Below, piece by piece: positions 1-9,678 of a stretch of DNA of 64,000 nucleotides (position 1 is the first letter of the stretch; each line of letters opens with the position of its first letter). A program made the position numbers and the translations under genes. This DNA comes from Couchioplanes caeruleus (GTDB taxonomy: Bacteria > Actinomycetota > Actinomycetes > Mycobacteriales > Micromonosporaceae): the NCBI RefSeq assembly GCF_023499255.1, contig NZ_CP092183.1, positions 7,622,501-7,686,500 on the forward strand. Direction: 5' to 3'. Below the pieces are notes generated by a model. The model was not told where the DNA came from. It saw only the letters and a program-made list of their open reading frames with translations, and did no database searches.

Positions 1-362
1 GGGTTGTGCACGGACACGCCGGCCGGGGGCTGGATGTCACCGGCGGTGACGTCGCCCGGGCCCTGCTTGCGCAGGTACATGCTGACCGGCTCGTCGTGCT
101 CGGAGCTGACGGTGAGCTCCTTGACGTTCATGACGAGCTCGACCACGTCCTCCTTGACACCGGGGATCGTGGTGAACTCGTGCAGCACGCCGTCGATCTT
201 GATGCTGGTGACCGCCGCGCCCGGAATGGACGACAGCAGCGTACGCCGCAGCGAGTTGCCGAGGGTGTAGCCGAAGCCCGGCTCCAGGGGCTCGATGGTG
301 AACCGGGAGCGGGTCTCGCTGAGCGACTCTTCCGAGAGGCTCGGGCGCTGGCTGATGAGCAC
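1..362 (-). CDS. rpoA: RNA polymerase alpha subunit, N-terminal part (runs off window)
   Basis: This is the amino-terminal 120 codons of the RNA polymerase alpha subunit, the scaffold on which beta and beta-prime assemble. The start is GTG at 360-362, giving [20 protein letters not shown], preceded by a purine-rich GAAAGAAG. The conserved alpha-NTD assembly segment follows ([20 protein letters not shown], then [20 protein letters not shown]). The rest of the NTD and the C-terminal DNA-binding domain lie beyond position 1. It is the last gene of the ribosomal super-cluster seen here, about 90 bp after rpsD, as is standard in bacteria. Identity is certain; only completeness is limited by the window edge. 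Confidence 0.97.
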   Translation of the reverse strand, partial: MLISQRPSLSEESLSETRSRFTIEPLEPGFGYTLGNSLRRTLLSSIPGAAVTSIKIDGVLHEFTTIPGVKEDVVELVMNVKELTVSSEHDEPVSMYLRKQGPGDVTAGDIQPPAGVSVHN

Positions 363-455
363 GCGTTTCTTCTTTCTGTCGGGGCACCCGCTATTTGATG
401 CCCGTCCTCATGAACTACCCCGGGCGCCTCCACGTGGAGGCGCCCGGGCAGAGCG

Positions 456-1082
456 CTACTTGGAGTAGAGCTCGACGATCAGCTGCTCCTGGACCTGCGT
501 GTCGATGACGGCGCGGGCCGGGAGGGTGTGGATCAGGATCTTCATGTCGCTGGGGATCGGCTCCAGCCACGCCGGGGTCGGACGCGAACCGGCCTGGGCC
601 TGCGCGACGACGAAGGGGGTCATCTCCTTCGACTTCTCGCGGACCTGGACGATGTCGTGCTCCTTGACCCGGTACGACGGGATGTCGACCTTCACGCCGT
701 TGACCAGGAAGTGGCCGTGCTTGACCAGCTGCCGGGCCATGTCGCGGGACGCGGCGTAGCCGGCCCGGTAGACGACGTTGTCGAGACGCGACTCGAGGAT
801 CTGCAGCAGCACCTCACCGGTCTTGCCGGGCTTGGTGACAGCCTCCTCGTAGTAACCGCGGAACTGCTTCTCGAGCACGCCGTACGTACGACGGGCCTTC
901 TGCTTCTCGCGGTGCTGGAGCAGGTACTCGGTCTCCTTGGTCCGGCCGCGGCCGTGCTGCCCGGGCGGGAACGGCCGGGACTCGAACGGGCACTTCGGAC
1001 CATCGCACTTGCTGCCCTTGAGGAACAGCTTCATCTTCTCGCGGCGGCAGCGCTTGCAGTCCGCACCTGTGTAACGAGCCAT
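456..1082 (-). CDS. rpsD: 30S ribosomal protein S4 (zinc-binding form)
   Basis: S4 (208 aa) nucleates 30S assembly on the 16S 5-prime domain. The true start is ATG at 1080-1082 (MARYTGADCKRCRREK); the reading frame stays open far upstream, but that part is antisense-like and out of frame with rpsK. Cys9, Cys12, Cys26 and Cys31 reproduce the C-X2-C-X13-C-X4-C zinc site of the Thermus-type protein, so this is the C+ form rather than the cysteine-free paralog many actinobacteria also carry. The S4 RNA-binding domain follows (ESRLDNVVYRAGYAASRDMA). It lies between rpsK and rpoA in the alpha operon. In other bacteria S4 represses this operon; no leader structure was resolved here. Confidence 0.98.
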   Translation of the reverse strand: MARYTGADCKRCRREKMKLFLKGSKCDGPKCPFESRPFPPGQHGRGRTKETEYLLQHREKQKARRTYGVLEKQFRGYYEEAVTKPGKTGEVLLQILESRLDNVVYRAGYAASRDMARQLVKHGHFLVNGVKVDIPSYRVKEHDIVQVREKSKEMTPFVVAQAQAGSRPTPAWLEPIPSDMKILIHTLPARAVIDTQVQEQLIVELYSK

Positions 1083-1098
1083 TACTTCTGTCTCTCCC

Positions 1099-1506
1099 TC
1101 AGACCCGGCGACGCTTCGGCGGACGGCAACCGTTGTGCGGCTGCGGCGTGACGTCGGAGATCTGCCCGACCTCGAGGCCGGCGGCCTGCAGCGAACGGAT
1201 GGCGGTCTCCCGGCCGGAGCCGGGGCCCTTGACGAACACGTCGACCTTGCGCATGCCGTGTTCCATCGCCCGGCGCGCGGCGGCCTCGGCGGCCAGCTGC
1301 GCGGCGAACGGGGTCGACTTGCGCGAGCCCTTGAAGCCCACCTGGCCGGACGAGGCCCAGGAGATGACCGCACCGGTCGGGTCGGTGATCGACACGATGG
1401 TGTTGTTGAAGGTGCTCTTGATGTGCGCCTGCCCGTGGGCGACGTTCTTGCGTTCCTTGCGCCGGACCTTCTTGACTGCGGCCCCAGCGCGTGCCTTCGG
1501 TGGCAT
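1099..1506 (-). CDS. rpsK: 30S ribosomal protein S11
   Basis: S11 (135 aa) sits in the platform of the small subunit near the mRNA exit and E site. The basic N-terminus ([20 protein letters not shown]) is followed by the diagnostic S11 core [20 protein letters not shown] and ends with the conserved [22 protein letters not shown] tail. Length and tail match the actinobacterial family. It lies 18 bp after rpsM and 16 bp before rpsD, so the three are evidently one transcript. Confidence 0.98.
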   Translation of the reverse strand: MPPKARAGAAVKKVRRKERKNVAHGQAHIKSTFNNTIVSITDPTGAVISWASSGQVGFKGSRKSTPFAAQLAAEAAARRAMEHGMRKVDVFVKGPGSGRETAIRSLQAAGLEVGQISDVTPQPHNGCRPPKRRRV

Positions 1507-1524
1507 AAGTCTTCTGCGCTCCTA

Positions 1525-1905
1525 TTACTTCCGACCGGGCTTCTTCTTACCGGCGACCGTGCGCTTCGGACCCTTGCGGGTACGAGCGTTGGTCCGCGTG
1601 CGCTGGCCCCGGACGGGGAGCCCACGACGGTGGCGGATGCCGGCGTAGCAGCCGATCTCAACCTTGCGGCGGATGTCCGCGGCGACCTCGCGGCGCAGGT
1701 CGCCCTCAACCTTGAAGTTGCCCTCGATGTAGTCGCGGAGCTGGACCAGCTCCTCGTCCGTGAGGTCCTTGGCGCGCTTGTTCAGGTCAATGCCGGTGGC
1801 GGTGAGCGCCTCCACGGCGCGGGTGCGACCGACCCCGTAGATGTAGGTGAGCGCGATCTCCATCCGCTTCTCGCGGGGAAGATCGACGCCGACGAGTCGA
1901 GCCAT
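1525..1905 (-). CDS. rpsM: 30S ribosomal protein S13
   Basis: S13 (126 aa) contacts the P-site tRNA and forms intersubunit bridges in the 30S head. The start [20 protein letters not shown], the helix-two-turns-helix region and the basic tail ending [13 protein letters not shown] are all diagnostic. It follows rpmJ after a 174-bp gap that holds no recognisable gene. That gap is larger than is usual for this junction, so an internal promoter or leader could sit there, but I could not resolve one. Confidence 0.98.
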   Translation of the reverse strand: MARLVGVDLPREKRMEIALTYIYGVGRTRAVEALTATGIDLNKRAKDLTDEELVQLRDYIEGNFKVEGDLRREVAADIRRKVEIGCYAGIRHRRGLPVRGQRTRTNARTRKGPKRTVAGKKKPGRK

Positions 1906-2079
1906 AAGTGGGCGTACTCCTCAGGTGTCTCACGGAGGTCTGTGCCCGTTCCCACCCCGCCTGCCCGGGCGGGCCCCGGCCTCCGACCGGGGGTGAAGCC
2001 GCACGTCAGCGAAGGTTCGCGACGGCGGCTGGGACGAGCTCGTTCAGTGGTGCGGATCTGACAGTGCCCTGGGGCGGAA

Positions 2080-2196
2080 TCAGCCCTGGCGCTGCTTGTG
2101 ACGCGCGTCGGTCTTGCAGATGACCATGACGCGCCCGTGCCGCCGGATGACCCGGCAGTTGTTGCAGATCCGCTTGACGCTCGGCTTGACCTTCAC
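2080..2196 (-). CDS. rpmJ: 50S ribosomal protein L36
   Basis: A 38-residue protein read from GTG at 2194-2196: [20 protein letters not shown], continuing to a basic tail ending HKQRQG and a TGA. Cys11, Cys14, Cys27 and His33 form the expected zinc site, so this is the C+ form. L36 binds 23S rRNA near the base of the L7/L12 stalk. It lies 49 bp after infA and before rpsM, the canonical position. It is easily missed because of its size. Confidence 0.96.
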   Translation of the reverse strand: MKVKPSVKRICNNCRVIRRHGRVMVICKTDARHKQRQG

Positions 2197-2245
2197 GGTT
2201 TGCCTTAACTCTCAGTCAGACGGGATGTGGATCCCCGTGACCCCG

Positions 2246-2467
<222 letters not shown>

Positions 2468-2706
2468 GTCCTCCGCTACCTGACATCGGGTTCCTGGGGC
2501 AGGCTCACAACATTCATCGCAACCCTCGAGGGGCCGGACCAGCCGCGGCTCCGGCTCCACCAGAAGCGCTTGGTGGACATGCCGGAGTGGACGCTGTGCG
2601 CCAGCAAGCCAGTGTACGCGCGTGCATGCATCGACACCAAACCGAGGCCCCCGCAACCCGGGGTCGGGTGTGTCGGCGCGCCGGAGAACCGGACACGACG
2701 GTCGAT

Positions 2707-3268
2707 TCAGTCGGTTTTCTTCGCTTTCTTGGGCTTCGCCGGCCCCCACTCCGCCGAGGGCAACTCGCCTCGTGCAGCCGCCCGGCGCTCCCGCTTCCGC
2801 ACCCTGGCCCGCTGCTTCCGGGCGCGCTTCTCCGCCCGTCTGCGCGGCGTTGGTCAGCCCGGCCACGGTGGTGAGCAGGAGCAGGAGGCCCCACGGCACT
2901 GCCACCCACACCGGCCAGAAGTAGAGCAGTTCACCGCTCGCCAGCGAGGAGATCGCCCAGATCGCCGAGGTGATCCCCACCACGGGAACCCAGGAGCCCC
3001 ACACCTCGGCCAGCCAGCGCCGGGTCAGCTCCGCGTCGGAGGCCGTGACGAGCGCCTCTCCAGCCGGGCTCCGGGGCGCGGGCACGGCAGCCGCCGGCAG
3101 ATCGCTCAGCAGCCCACCCAGATCGCCGTAGGTCTTGGCCGCGTACGTCCGCTGCAGCCGCTCGTCGTACTCATGCAGATCGAGCCGGCCCTCCGCGAGC
3201 GCGACGCGCAGCTGCTCGGCGACGACCTGCCGATCGGCGTCCCCCGCCCGCATCTCGTCACGCCCCAT
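2707..3268 (-). pseudogene. DUF1707 membrane protein with a frame break
   Basis: From ATG at 3266-3268 the frame encodes [20 protein letters not shown] and the rest of a DUF1707 domain (about residues 5-60, [20 protein letters not shown]), then two membrane segments (about residues 95-130). After ...TTVAGLTNA the frame loses sense and would run without a stop into infA. Shifting one base at about 2842-2850 restores [20 protein letters not shown], a basic tail of the kind many DUF1707/2TM proteins carry, and a TGA at 2707-2709. So the gene is either truly frameshifted, carries a sequencing indel, or uses recoding; no obvious slippery site is present. The function of DUF1707 proteins is unknown. 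The start is probably leaderless (CATTCT about 6 bp upstream). Confidence 0.8.
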
Positions 3269-3324
3269 GCCACCAGAATGCCAGCGCCGCGCCGCTCCCG
3301 GAATCCTCGCGGCTGTCGACCTGG

Positions 3325-3771
3325 TTACCGGTCGCGGCCGGTCATCCGCCGGATCACGCCGAAGACCAGCGGGATGAGCATCCAGCCCGGCCAGAAGTAG
3401 ATCCACTGGCCGGACGCCATGCTCGACAGCGCCCAGACGATCACGCAGACCAGCACCACGCCGCCGTAGGAAGCCAGCCACGGCGGCCCACCCGGCCGGC
3501 GCATCTCGCCCGCCTCGGGGCCAGCCCCGGCGCCGGTCTCCTCGGCCGCCTGGGGCGGCTGCGGCACCATCTGGGCGTGCTGCGCGGGCACGGTGCCGGG
3601 CAGGTCGGTGGTCAGGGCATCGAGATCACCGTACGTCTTGGCCGCGTACGCCCGCTGCAGCCGCTCGTCGTACTCGTGCAGCTCCAGGCGCCCCTCGTCG
3701 AGCGCCGCCTTCAGCCGATCGGCGACCGCCTGGCGCTCGGCGTCGCCCGCGCGCATCTGCTCTTCGCTCAT
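3325..3771 (-). CDS. DUF1707 domain membrane protein
   Basis: This 148-aa protein begins [20 protein letters not shown] and carries the DUF1707 domain over about residues 4-58 ([20 protein letters not shown]). A Pro/Ala/Glu-rich linker follows, then two hydrophobic segments (about 100-140) and a short basic end RRMTGRDR. It is closely similar to the neighbouring gene, so the two look like a tandem duplication. It lies 12 bp after map in the same direction. A TAAAGT hexamer about 10 bp before the ATG could be a -10 element giving a near-leaderless mRNA. The function is unknown; family members are small actinobacterial membrane proteins. Confidence 0.85.
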   Translation of the reverse strand: MSEEQMRAGDAERQAVADRLKAALDEGRLELHEYDERLQRAYAAKTYGDLDALTTDLPGTVPAQHAQMVPQPPQAAEETGAGAGPEAGEMRRPGGPPWLASYGGVVLVCVIVWALSSMASGQWIYFWPGWMLIPLVFGVIRRMTGRDR

Positions 3772-3783
3772 CGAGGCCGGACT

Positions 3784-4638
3784 TTACTCCGCGAGCGAGT
3801 CAACCGCGGGCTGCCGGGAGGTGACCAGGTCGCCGAGCCGCGCCCGGCCCCCGTCGCGGGCCGTGGTGACCCACACACCGTCCTCGAGCAACGCCATCGT
3901 GTGCTCCACGTGGGCGGCCATCGAACCGTCGCGGGTGATGACGGTCCAGCCGTCGGAGAGCTCCTGCGTGCGCGGGGAGCCCATGGTGATCATCGGCTCG
4001 ATCGCCAGCGCCATGCCGGGCACCAGGCGGGGACCCTTGCCGGGCTTGCCATGGTTCAGCACATGCGGGTCCTGGTGCATCTCCGTGCCGATGCCGTGGC
4101 CGCCGTACCCGTCGACGATGCCGTAGCGGCCACCCTTGCGGACGGCCTTCTCGACGTTGAAGGAGATGTCGGTGAGCCGGCCGCGGCCGTTGGCGGCGCC
4201 GCGCGCGGCGGCGGCGATGCCGGCCCACATCGCGTCCTCGGCCACTTCGGCCATGCGCAGCAGGGCCGGGTCGGTCTCCCCCACGCCGACGGTGATCGCG
4301 GAGTCGCCGTGCCAGCCGTTGAGGATCGCCCCGCAGTCCAGCGACAGCAGGTCACCCTCCTTGAGCACCTGTGCGGGCGACGGGATGCCGTGCACGACCT
4401 GCTCGTTGACCGACGCGCAGATCGAGGCCGGGAAGCCGTGGTAGCCCTTGAACGACGGGATGGCGCCGGCGTCCCGGATGACCCGCTCGGCGATGGCGTC
4501 GAGGTCGGCCGTGGAGACGCCGGGCGCCACCGCTTCGCGCATCGCGTCGAGCGCGGCCTGCACGACGAGTCCAGCGCCGCGCATGAGTTCGATCTGTTCG
4601 GGGGTCTTCAGCTGGATGTCCAGCTGCTGACGGCGCAT
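3784..4638 (-). CDS. map: Methionine aminopeptidase, type I
   Basis: Removes the initiator methionine from nascent proteins (284 aa). The start is ATG at 4636-4638 (MRRQQLDIQLKTPEQIELMR), one base after the adk stop, so translation is coupled. The dinuclear metal ligands are visible: Asp101 (SLDCG), Asp112 (HGDSAITV), His181 (GGHGIGTEMH), Glu214 (LAIEPM) and Glu245 (HVEHT); the substrate histidine is His84 (VVHGIPS). The usual bacterial order secY-adk-map-infA is interrupted downstream by two DUF1707 genes. Confidence 0.97.
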   Translation of the reverse strand: MRRQQLDIQLKTPEQIELMRGAGLVVQAALDAMREAVAPGVSTADLDAIAERVIRDAGAIPSFKGYHGFPASICASVNEQVVHGIPSPAQVLKEGDLLSLDCGAILNGWHGDSAITVGVGETDPALLRMAEVAEDAMWAGIAAAARGAANGRGRLTDISFNVEKAVRKGGRYGIVDGYGGHGIGTEMHQDPHVLNHGKPGKGPRLVPGMALAIEPMITMGSPRTQELSDGWTVITRDGSMAAHVEHTMALLEDGVWVTTARDGGRARLGDLVTSRQPAVDSLAE

Positions 4639-4639
4639 C

Positions 4640-5293
4640 TCAGCCTCCGTACGACCGCAGCGCGTCGATCGCCCGCACCGTGACGTCCTCGACCGGCCCG
4701 GTCGCGTCGATCCCGACGAGCTTGCCCTGCGCACCGTAGAAGTCGACGAGCGGCGCGGTCTTGTCCGCGTACTCGACGAGCCGGTTGGCGATGGTCTCGG
4801 CCCGGTCGTCGTCGCGCTGGAACAGCTCGGAGCCGCACCGGTCGCAGATGTTGTCCTTGCTGGTCGGGTCGAACTCGACGTGCCAGATCTTGCCGCAGCC
4901 GCGGCAGGTCCGGCGCCCGGAGAGGCGCCGGATGACCTCGTCGTCGTCGACCACGAGCTCCATCACGAGGTCCAGCGCGGTGCCGAGGTCGGCGAGCAGC
5001 TTGTCCAGCGCGGAGGCCTGCGGGACGGTCCTCGGGAAACCGTCCAGCAGGAACCCGTCGCCGGCGTCCGGCTCGGCGAGCCGGTCGCGGACCATGTTGA
5101 TGGTCACCTCGTCCGGGACGAGGTTGCCCGCGTCCATGTACCGCTTGGCCTCGAGCCCGAGGGGCGTGCCCTGCGAGACGTTGGCCCGGAAGATGTCACC
5201 GGTCGAGATCTTCGGTACGGCGAGATGGGCGGCGATGAACTCAGCCTGGGTCCCCTTGCCGGCCCCCGGAGGGCCCACCAGTACCAGCCGCAC
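4640..5293 (-). CDS. adk: Adenylate kinase (zinc LID form)
   Basis: Interconverts ATP + AMP and 2 ADP (217 aa). The P-loop GPPGAGKGT is at residues 7-15, followed by the AMP-binding STGDIFR and the DGFPRT motif. The LID is the long type with Cys130, Cys133, Cys150 and Cys153 (CRGCG ... ICDRCG), which binds structural zinc. It is encoded between secY and map, as is usual; the stop and the map start are separated by one base. Confidence 0.97.
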   Translation of the reverse strand: MRLVLVGPPGAGKGTQAEFIAAHLAVPKISTGDIFRANVSQGTPLGLEAKRYMDAGNLVPDEVTINMVRDRLAEPDAGDGFLLDGFPRTVPQASALDKLLADLGTALDLVMELVVDDDEVIRRLSGRRTCRGCGKIWHVEFDPTSKDNICDRCGSELFQRDDDRAETIANRLVEYADKTAPLVDFYGAQGKLVGIDATGPVEDVTVRAIDALRSYGG

Positions 5294-5367
5294 CTACATC
5301 GCCTCGCTTCGGTGAGAACGAGCTCCGCAAACCGCAGACGCGAGAGCCCCCCGGCTCCGCGCCCCCA

Positions 5368-6714
5368 CTACCGGAGGAACCCTTCGTAGTTGCGCTGCAT
5401 CAGCTGGCTCTCGATCTGCTTCACGGTCTCCAGCCCCACGCCGACCATGATCAGAACCGCGGTACCGCCGAACGGGAAGTTCTGGTACTGCTTCTGATTC
5501 AGCCAGATGAAGAAGAAGTTCGGCAGCACCGAGATCAGGCCGAGGTAGAGCGCGCCCGGCAGGGTGATCCGGCTGAGGATGAAGTCCAGGTAGTCGGCGG
5601 TCGGCTTACCGGGCCGGATACCCGGTACGAAACCACCGTACTTCTTCATGTTGTCGGCGACCTCGGTCGGATTGAACGTGATCGAGACGTAGAAGTACGT
5701 GAAGAAGATGATCAGCAGGAAGTACGTGACGATGTAGATCCAGCTCGTCGGATCGGCGAGGTTGTTCTGGATCCACTGCTGGTAACCCTTGAGGTTGTTG
5801 CGGTCGAAGAACTGCAGGTACAGCTGCGGCAGGTAGAGCAGCGACGACGCGAAGATCACCGGCACGACACCGGCCTGGTTGACCTTCAGCGGGATGTACG
5901 TCGAGGTGCCGCCGTACATGCGCCGGCCGATCATGCGCTTCGCGTACTGCACCGGGATGCGGCGCTGTGCCTGCTCGATGAAGACGACCGCGCAGATGAC
6001 CAGCAGCACCAGGGCGATGACGAGCCAGAACTTGGCCCAGCCGTTGCTCTCCTTGATCGTCCAGCCCTCGCCGGGGAGGCGGGCGGCGATCGAGGTGAAG
6101 ATCAGGACGGACATGCCGTTGCCGACGCCGCGGTCGGTGATGAGCTCGCCCAGCCACATGACCACGCCCGTGCCGGCGGTCATCGTGATGACCAGCATCG
6201 AGAGCGTCACCCAGTCCGGGATCCCCGTGCCCTTGGGGATGATCGCGAAGTTCGACTGGTCCTGCGGGCAGGCACCGGCGAAGAGCTGGCCGGAGCGGGC
6301 CAGCGCGACGAAGGCCGAGGACTGCAGCACCGCGAGACCCAGGGTCAGGTAGCGGGTGTACTGCGTGATCTTCGCCTGGCCGGACTGACCCTCCTTGCGG
6401 AGCTGCTCCAGGCGGGGGATCACCACGGTGAGCAGCTGCAGGATGATCGACGCCGTGATGTACGGCATGATGCCGAGCGCGAAGACCGACAGCTGGAGCA
6501 GCGCGCCGCCGGAGAACAGGTTCAGCAGGTTCAGAACCCCGCCGCCGGCGTTCGAGCTGTTCACCGCGTCGAGGCAGTTCTGCACATTGGTGTAGGACAC
6601 GCCTGGGCTGGGCAAGGTGGCGCCGAGCCGGTAGACCGCGATGATCGCTACTGTGAACAGCAGTTTCTTGCGCAGGTCAGGCGTCCGGAACGCACTCAGA
6701 AAGGCGGAGAGCAA
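5368..6714 (-). CDS. secY: Protein translocase subunit SecY
   Basis: The channel-forming subunit of the Sec translocon (448 aa, expected length). It starts MLSAFLSAFRTPDLRKKLLF and shows about ten hydrophobic spans, with the typical LALGIMPYITASIILQLL-like element (FALGIMPYITASIILQLLTV) and the cytosolic loop RRMYGGTSTYIPLKVNQAGV. It lies in the spc operon after rplO, separated by an unusually long 277-bp spacer, which suggests a separate promoter for secY-adk-map. secE, its partner, is encoded at 35443-35811. Confidence 0.98.
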   Translation of the reverse strand: MLSAFLSAFRTPDLRKKLLFTVAIIAVYRLGATLPSPGVSYTNVQNCLDAVNSSNAGGGVLNLLNLFSGGALLQLSVFALGIMPYITASIILQLLTVVIPRLEQLRKEGQSGQAKITQYTRYLTLGLAVLQSSAFVALARSGQLFAGACPQDQSNFAIIPKGTGIPDWVTLSMLVITMTAGTGVVMWLGELITDRGVGNGMSVLIFTSIAARLPGEGWTIKESNGWAKFWLVIALVLLVICAVVFIEQAQRRIPVQYAKRMIGRRMYGGTSTYIPLKVNQAGVVPVIFASSLLYLPQLYLQFFDRNNLKGYQQWIQNNLADPTSWIYIVTYFLLIIFFTYFYVSITFNPTEVADNMKKYGGFVPGIRPGKPTADYLDFILSRITLPGALYLGLISVLPNFFFIWLNQKQYQNFPFGGTAVLIMVGVGLETVKQIESQLMQRNYEGFLR

Positions 6715-6991
6715 CTTCTTCCTCCTGCGCGAGGTGGCCGCCTGGACCGGCGGATGGGGGTAGGCATCGGTCCGGACGACCGATATACCTGGCTGGGAAC
6801 GGACTTTAACAGCCTGACGTGCCTGCTGTGAGGCACGGTCGCCGCTTGTGCAACACCCGGGGACGAAGAGCTATGCCACGGCTGGGGGAACTATTTCGCC
6901 CGGCCCGGTAAAAGACCAGGTCAGACGCCAGAACGGGGATGCCGGCCCGGGGCATCTGTGCGATACCTCGGGCCTGCATCCCCGGCAAGCC
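6715..6991 (-). promoter_or_regulatory. rplO-secY spacer with hairpin, possible secY promoter region
   Basis: A 277-bp gap with no gene. On the minus strand it contains a perfect 6-bp hairpin GTGCCT-CACAGC-AGGCAC at 6819-6836, and about 10 bp further a TAAAGT hexamer that could be a -10. No convincing -35 is present. The gap interrupts an otherwise tightly packed operon, so a secY-proximal promoter or processing site is plausible but unproven. Confidence 0.35.
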
Positions 6992-7435
6992 TCACAGCTC
7001 GGTGGCGGAACCACCGGCGGCTGCGATCTTCTCCTTGGCCGACTCGCTGAACGCGTGCGCCGAAACCTGCAGCGACACGCTACCCAGCTCGCCGGAGCCG
7101 AGGACCTTCACCGGCTGGCCACGACGGACCGCGCCGGCCTCGGCCAGCTCCAGCGGACCGACCTCGCCGCCGTTCGGGAACAGCTCGGCGAGCCGGTCCA
7201 GGTTCACGACCTGGAACACGACCTTGTTCTTGTTCTTGAAGCCCTTGAGCTTCGGCAGGCGCATGTGGATGGGCATCTGCCCACCCTCGAAGCCCGCAGG
7301 AGTGTTCTTGCGGGCTCCCGTACCCTTGGTGCCCCGACCGGCGGTCTTGCCCTTGGAGCCCTCACCGCGACCCACACGGGTCTTCGGGGTCTTGGCTCCG
7401 GGCGCCGGGCGCAGGTGGTGGACCTTGATCGCCAT
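6992..7435 (-). CDS. rplO: 50S ribosomal protein L15
   Basis: L15 (147 aa) is a late-assembly 23S-binding protein. The start [20 protein letters not shown] and the glycine/basic N-terminal extension ([20 protein letters not shown]) are typical, as is the [16 protein letters not shown] core. The ATG overlaps the rpmD stop in a TAATG arrangement, so the two are translationally coupled. It is the last gene before the long gap leading to secY. Confidence 0.97.
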   Translation of the reverse strand: MAIKVHHLRPAPGAKTPKTRVGRGEGSKGKTAGRGTKGTGARKNTPAGFEGGQMPIHMRLPKLKGFKNKNKVVFQVVNLDRLAELFPNGGEVGPLELAEAGAVRRGQPVKVLGSGELGSVSLQVSAHAFSESAKEKIAAAGGSATEL

Positions 7436-7617
7436 TACTCGACCTCCTCGACACTGACGAGGTGGCTCACGGCGAAGATCATGCCCCGAATCTCGGGGCG
7501 GTCCTCCTTGACCACCACATCGTTGATCCGCTTCAGGCCCAGCGACCGCAGGGAGTCCCGCTGGTTCTGCTTACGGCCGATCTCGGACCGGATCTGGGTG
7601 ACCTTCAAGCGTGCCAT
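7435..7617 (-). CDS. rpmD: 50S ribosomal protein L30
   Basis: L30 (60 aa) begins [20 protein letters not shown] and continues [20 protein letters not shown], the diagnostic L30 core. The start is ATG at 7615-7617, overlapping the rpsE TGA by one base (TGATG). An open frame upstream of this Met is only a shadow of rpsE. It has its usual position between rpsE and rplO. Confidence 0.96.
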   Translation of the reverse strand: MARLKVTQIRSEIGRKQNQRDSLRSLGLKRINDVVVKEDRPEIRGMIFAVSHLVSVEEVE

Positions 7618-8237
7618 CAGCGCACCGCCGCTTCCGCACGCGCCGCCAGCATGGCCGCGGGCGCCACGTCCTCGACCGGCAGGCCACGACGGCTCGCGAC
7701 CTGCTCCGGCGACTCGAGGCCCTTCAGAGCGGCCACCGTCGCGTGCACGATGTTGATCGGGTTGGACGAGCCGAGGCTCTTGCTCAGCACGTCGTGGATG
7801 CCCGCGCACTCGAGCACGGCACGCACCGGGCCACCGGCGATGACACCGGTACCGGCGGACGCCGGCTTGAGCAGGACGACACCCGCGGCGGCCTCGCCGG
7901 TGATCGGGTGCGGGATCGTCGCACCGATCCGCGGCACCTTGAAGAAGTGCTTCTTGGCCTCCTCGACGCCCTTGGCGATGGCCGCGGGCACCTCCTTGGC
8001 CTTGCCGTATCCGATGCCGACGGTGCCGTCACCGTCGCCGACGATCACCAGGGCGGTGAAGCTGAAGCGACGACCACCCTTGACGACCTTCGCGACACGG
8101 TTGATCGCTACGACCCGCTCCAGATGGGGGGTCTTCTCGACGGGCGCGTTACCGCGGCCGCCCTCACGGCGGTTGTCGCGGCGGCCGCCCTCGTTGTTAC
8201 CGCCGGACCCGCCGCCACGGCGCTGCTGACCAGGCAT
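7617..8237 (-). CDS. rpsE: 30S ribosomal protein S5
   Basis: S5 (206 aa) affects decoding fidelity and the mRNA entry helicase activity of the 30S. It has an actinobacterial-style Gly/Arg/Asn-rich N-terminal tail (residues 1-30, [20 protein letters not shown]), then the double-stranded RNA-binding fold ([20 protein letters not shown]) and the C-terminal domain ([16 protein letters not shown]). It overlaps rpmD by one base and follows rplR after 12 bp. Confidence 0.97.
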   Translation of the reverse strand: MPGQQRRGGGSGGNNEGGRRDNRREGGRGNAPVEKTPHLERVVAINRVAKVVKGGRRFSFTALVIVGDGDGTVGIGYGKAKEVPAAIAKGVEEAKKHFFKVPRIGATIPHPITGEAAAGVVLLKPASAGTGVIAGGPVRAVLECAGIHDVLSKSLGSSNPINIVHATVAALKGLESPEQVASRRGLPVEDVAPAAMLAARAEAAVR

Positions 8238-8249
8238 TGGTCTTCCTTC

Positions 8250-8645
8250 CTAGAACTCGAGTCCGGCTTCGCGGGCGGCGTCGGCAAGCGCGGCGATACG
8301 CCCCGCGTACTTGTTGCCACCGCGGTCGAAGACGACCTTGGACACGCCCGCGGCCTTGGCCCGCTCGGCGAGGAGAGCGCCGACCTTGCCGGCCAGAGCG
8401 CTCTTTTCACCCTCGGTACCCCGCAGAGAGGCGTCGAGCGTGGAGGCGGAGACGAGCGTGTGGCCCTTGAGGTCGTCCACGATCTGCGCGGTGATGTGCC
8501 GCGTGGAACGGGTGACGACCAGGCGCGGACGCTCGGCGGTGCCGCGGACGTTCTTGCGGACCCGGAAGTGCCGACGCGCCTTCCCGACGGCGCGCTTGGC
8601 GGCGACACCGCCGCCATTGCGGCGCTTGAGCAGCGTGGCGGTCAC
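8250..8645 (-). CDS. rplR: 50S ribosomal protein L18
   Basis: L18 (131 aa) binds 5S rRNA with L5 and L25. It begins [20 protein letters not shown] and contains [20 protein letters not shown] and the C-terminal [20 protein letters not shown], both standard. Its ATG overlaps the end of rplF by four bases, indicating coupled translation. Confidence 0.97.
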   Translation of the reverse strand: MTATLLKRRNGGGVAAKRAVGKARRHFRVRKNVRGTAERPRLVVTRSTRHITAQIVDDLKGHTLVSASTLDASLRGTEGEKSALAGKVGALLAERAKAAGVSKVVFDRGGNKYAGRIAALADAAREAGLEF

Positions 8646-9184
8646 TTCTTACCTGCCTTTCCAGCCTTGCGGCGGATGACCTCGCCCTGGTACTTGACGC
8701 CCTTGCCCTTGTACGGCTCCGGCGGGCGGATCTTCCGGATGTTCGCGGCGACCTCGCCGACGAGCTGCTTGTCGATGCCGGCGACGGTGAACTGCGTCGG
8801 CTTCTCGACCGAGAAGGTGATGCCGGCCGGCGCGGGCACGTTGACCGGGTGCGAGAAGCCCAGGGCGAACTCGAGGTCCTTGCCCTTGGCGGTCACGCGG
8901 TAACCGGTGCCGTTGATCTCCAGGGTCTTCCGGTAGCCCTCGGTGACGCCGACGATCATGTTGGCGACCAGGGTACGCGAGAGGCCGTGCAGCTCCTTGG
9001 CCTTGCGGTCGTCGTTGGGGCGGTTGACCGACAGCTCGCCGTTCTCCGCCTTCTCGACCGTGATCGGCTCGGCGACGGTGTGGCTGAGCTCGCCCTTGGG
9101 GCCCTTGACCTTGACGGTCTGGCCCGTGATGGTGACGTCGACGCCGGCCGGGACCGGGATCGACTTACGTCCGATTCGCGACAT
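8642..9184 (-). CDS. rplF: 50S ribosomal protein L6
   Basis: L6 (180 aa) lies near the factor-binding GTPase centre of the 50S. The proper start is ATG at 9182-9184 ([20 protein letters not shown]); the 15 further codons open upstream have no homology to the family. Two repeated L6 folds and the C-terminal [20 protein letters not shown] signature are present. It overlaps rplR by four bases. Confidence 0.97.
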   Translation of the reverse strand: MSRIGRKSIPVPAGVDVTITGQTVKVKGPKGELSHTVAEPITVEKAENGELSVNRPNDDRKAKELHGLSRTLVANMIVGVTEGYRKTLEINGTGYRVTAKGKDLEFALGFSHPVNVPAPAGITFSVEKPTQFTVAGIDKQLVGEVAANIRKIRPPEPYKGKGVKYQGEVIRRKAGKAGKK

Positions 9185-9197
9185 GTCTAAGTCTCCG

Positions 9198-9605
9198 TTA
9201 CCAGACGAAGGCGAGGACTTCCCCGCCAACGCTCCGCTTGCGGGCCTGCCGGTCGGTCAGGAGGCCCTGGGACGTCGAGATGATCGCGACGCCCAGGCCG
9301 CCGAGCACGCGCGGGAGCTCGTCGGACTTGGCGTAAACCCGCAGACCGGGCTTGGACACGCGCTTGATGCCGGCGAGGCTGCGCTCGCGGTTCTGGCCGT
9401 ACTTGAGCTCAACGACCAGACGCCTGCCGACAGCGCCTTCCTCGGGCTCCTCGGCCGACCAGGAGGCGATGTAGCCCTCCGCCTTGAGGACCTCGGCGAT
9501 GTTCGCCTTGATCTTCGAGAAGGGCATGGTCACCTTGTCGTGGTACGCCTGGTTGGCGTTGCGCAGACGCGTGAGCATGTCTGCGATCGGGTCCGTCATC
9601 GTCAT
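9198..9605 (-). CDS. rpsH: 30S ribosomal protein S8
   Basis: S8 (135 aa) binds the central domain of 16S rRNA and, in other bacteria, represses the spc operon at the L5 gene. It begins [20 protein letters not shown] and ends with the S8 signature ([20 protein letters not shown], then GEVLAFVW). It is preceded by a 73-bp gap after the S14 gene. Confidence 0.97.
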   Translation of the reverse strand: MTMTDPIADMLTRLRNANQAYHDKVTMPFSKIKANIAEVLKAEGYIASWSAEEPEEGAVGRRLVVELKYGQNRERSLAGIKRVSKPGLRVYAKSDELPRVLGGLGVAIISTSQGLLTDRQARKRSVGGEVLAFVW

Positions 9606-9678
9606 GGGTATTCGTCAACCTTTCTCGCCGGGGTTCCCCCGCGGGGGCCTACGGCGAAGCGGTGCTGCTGAGTCGGGG

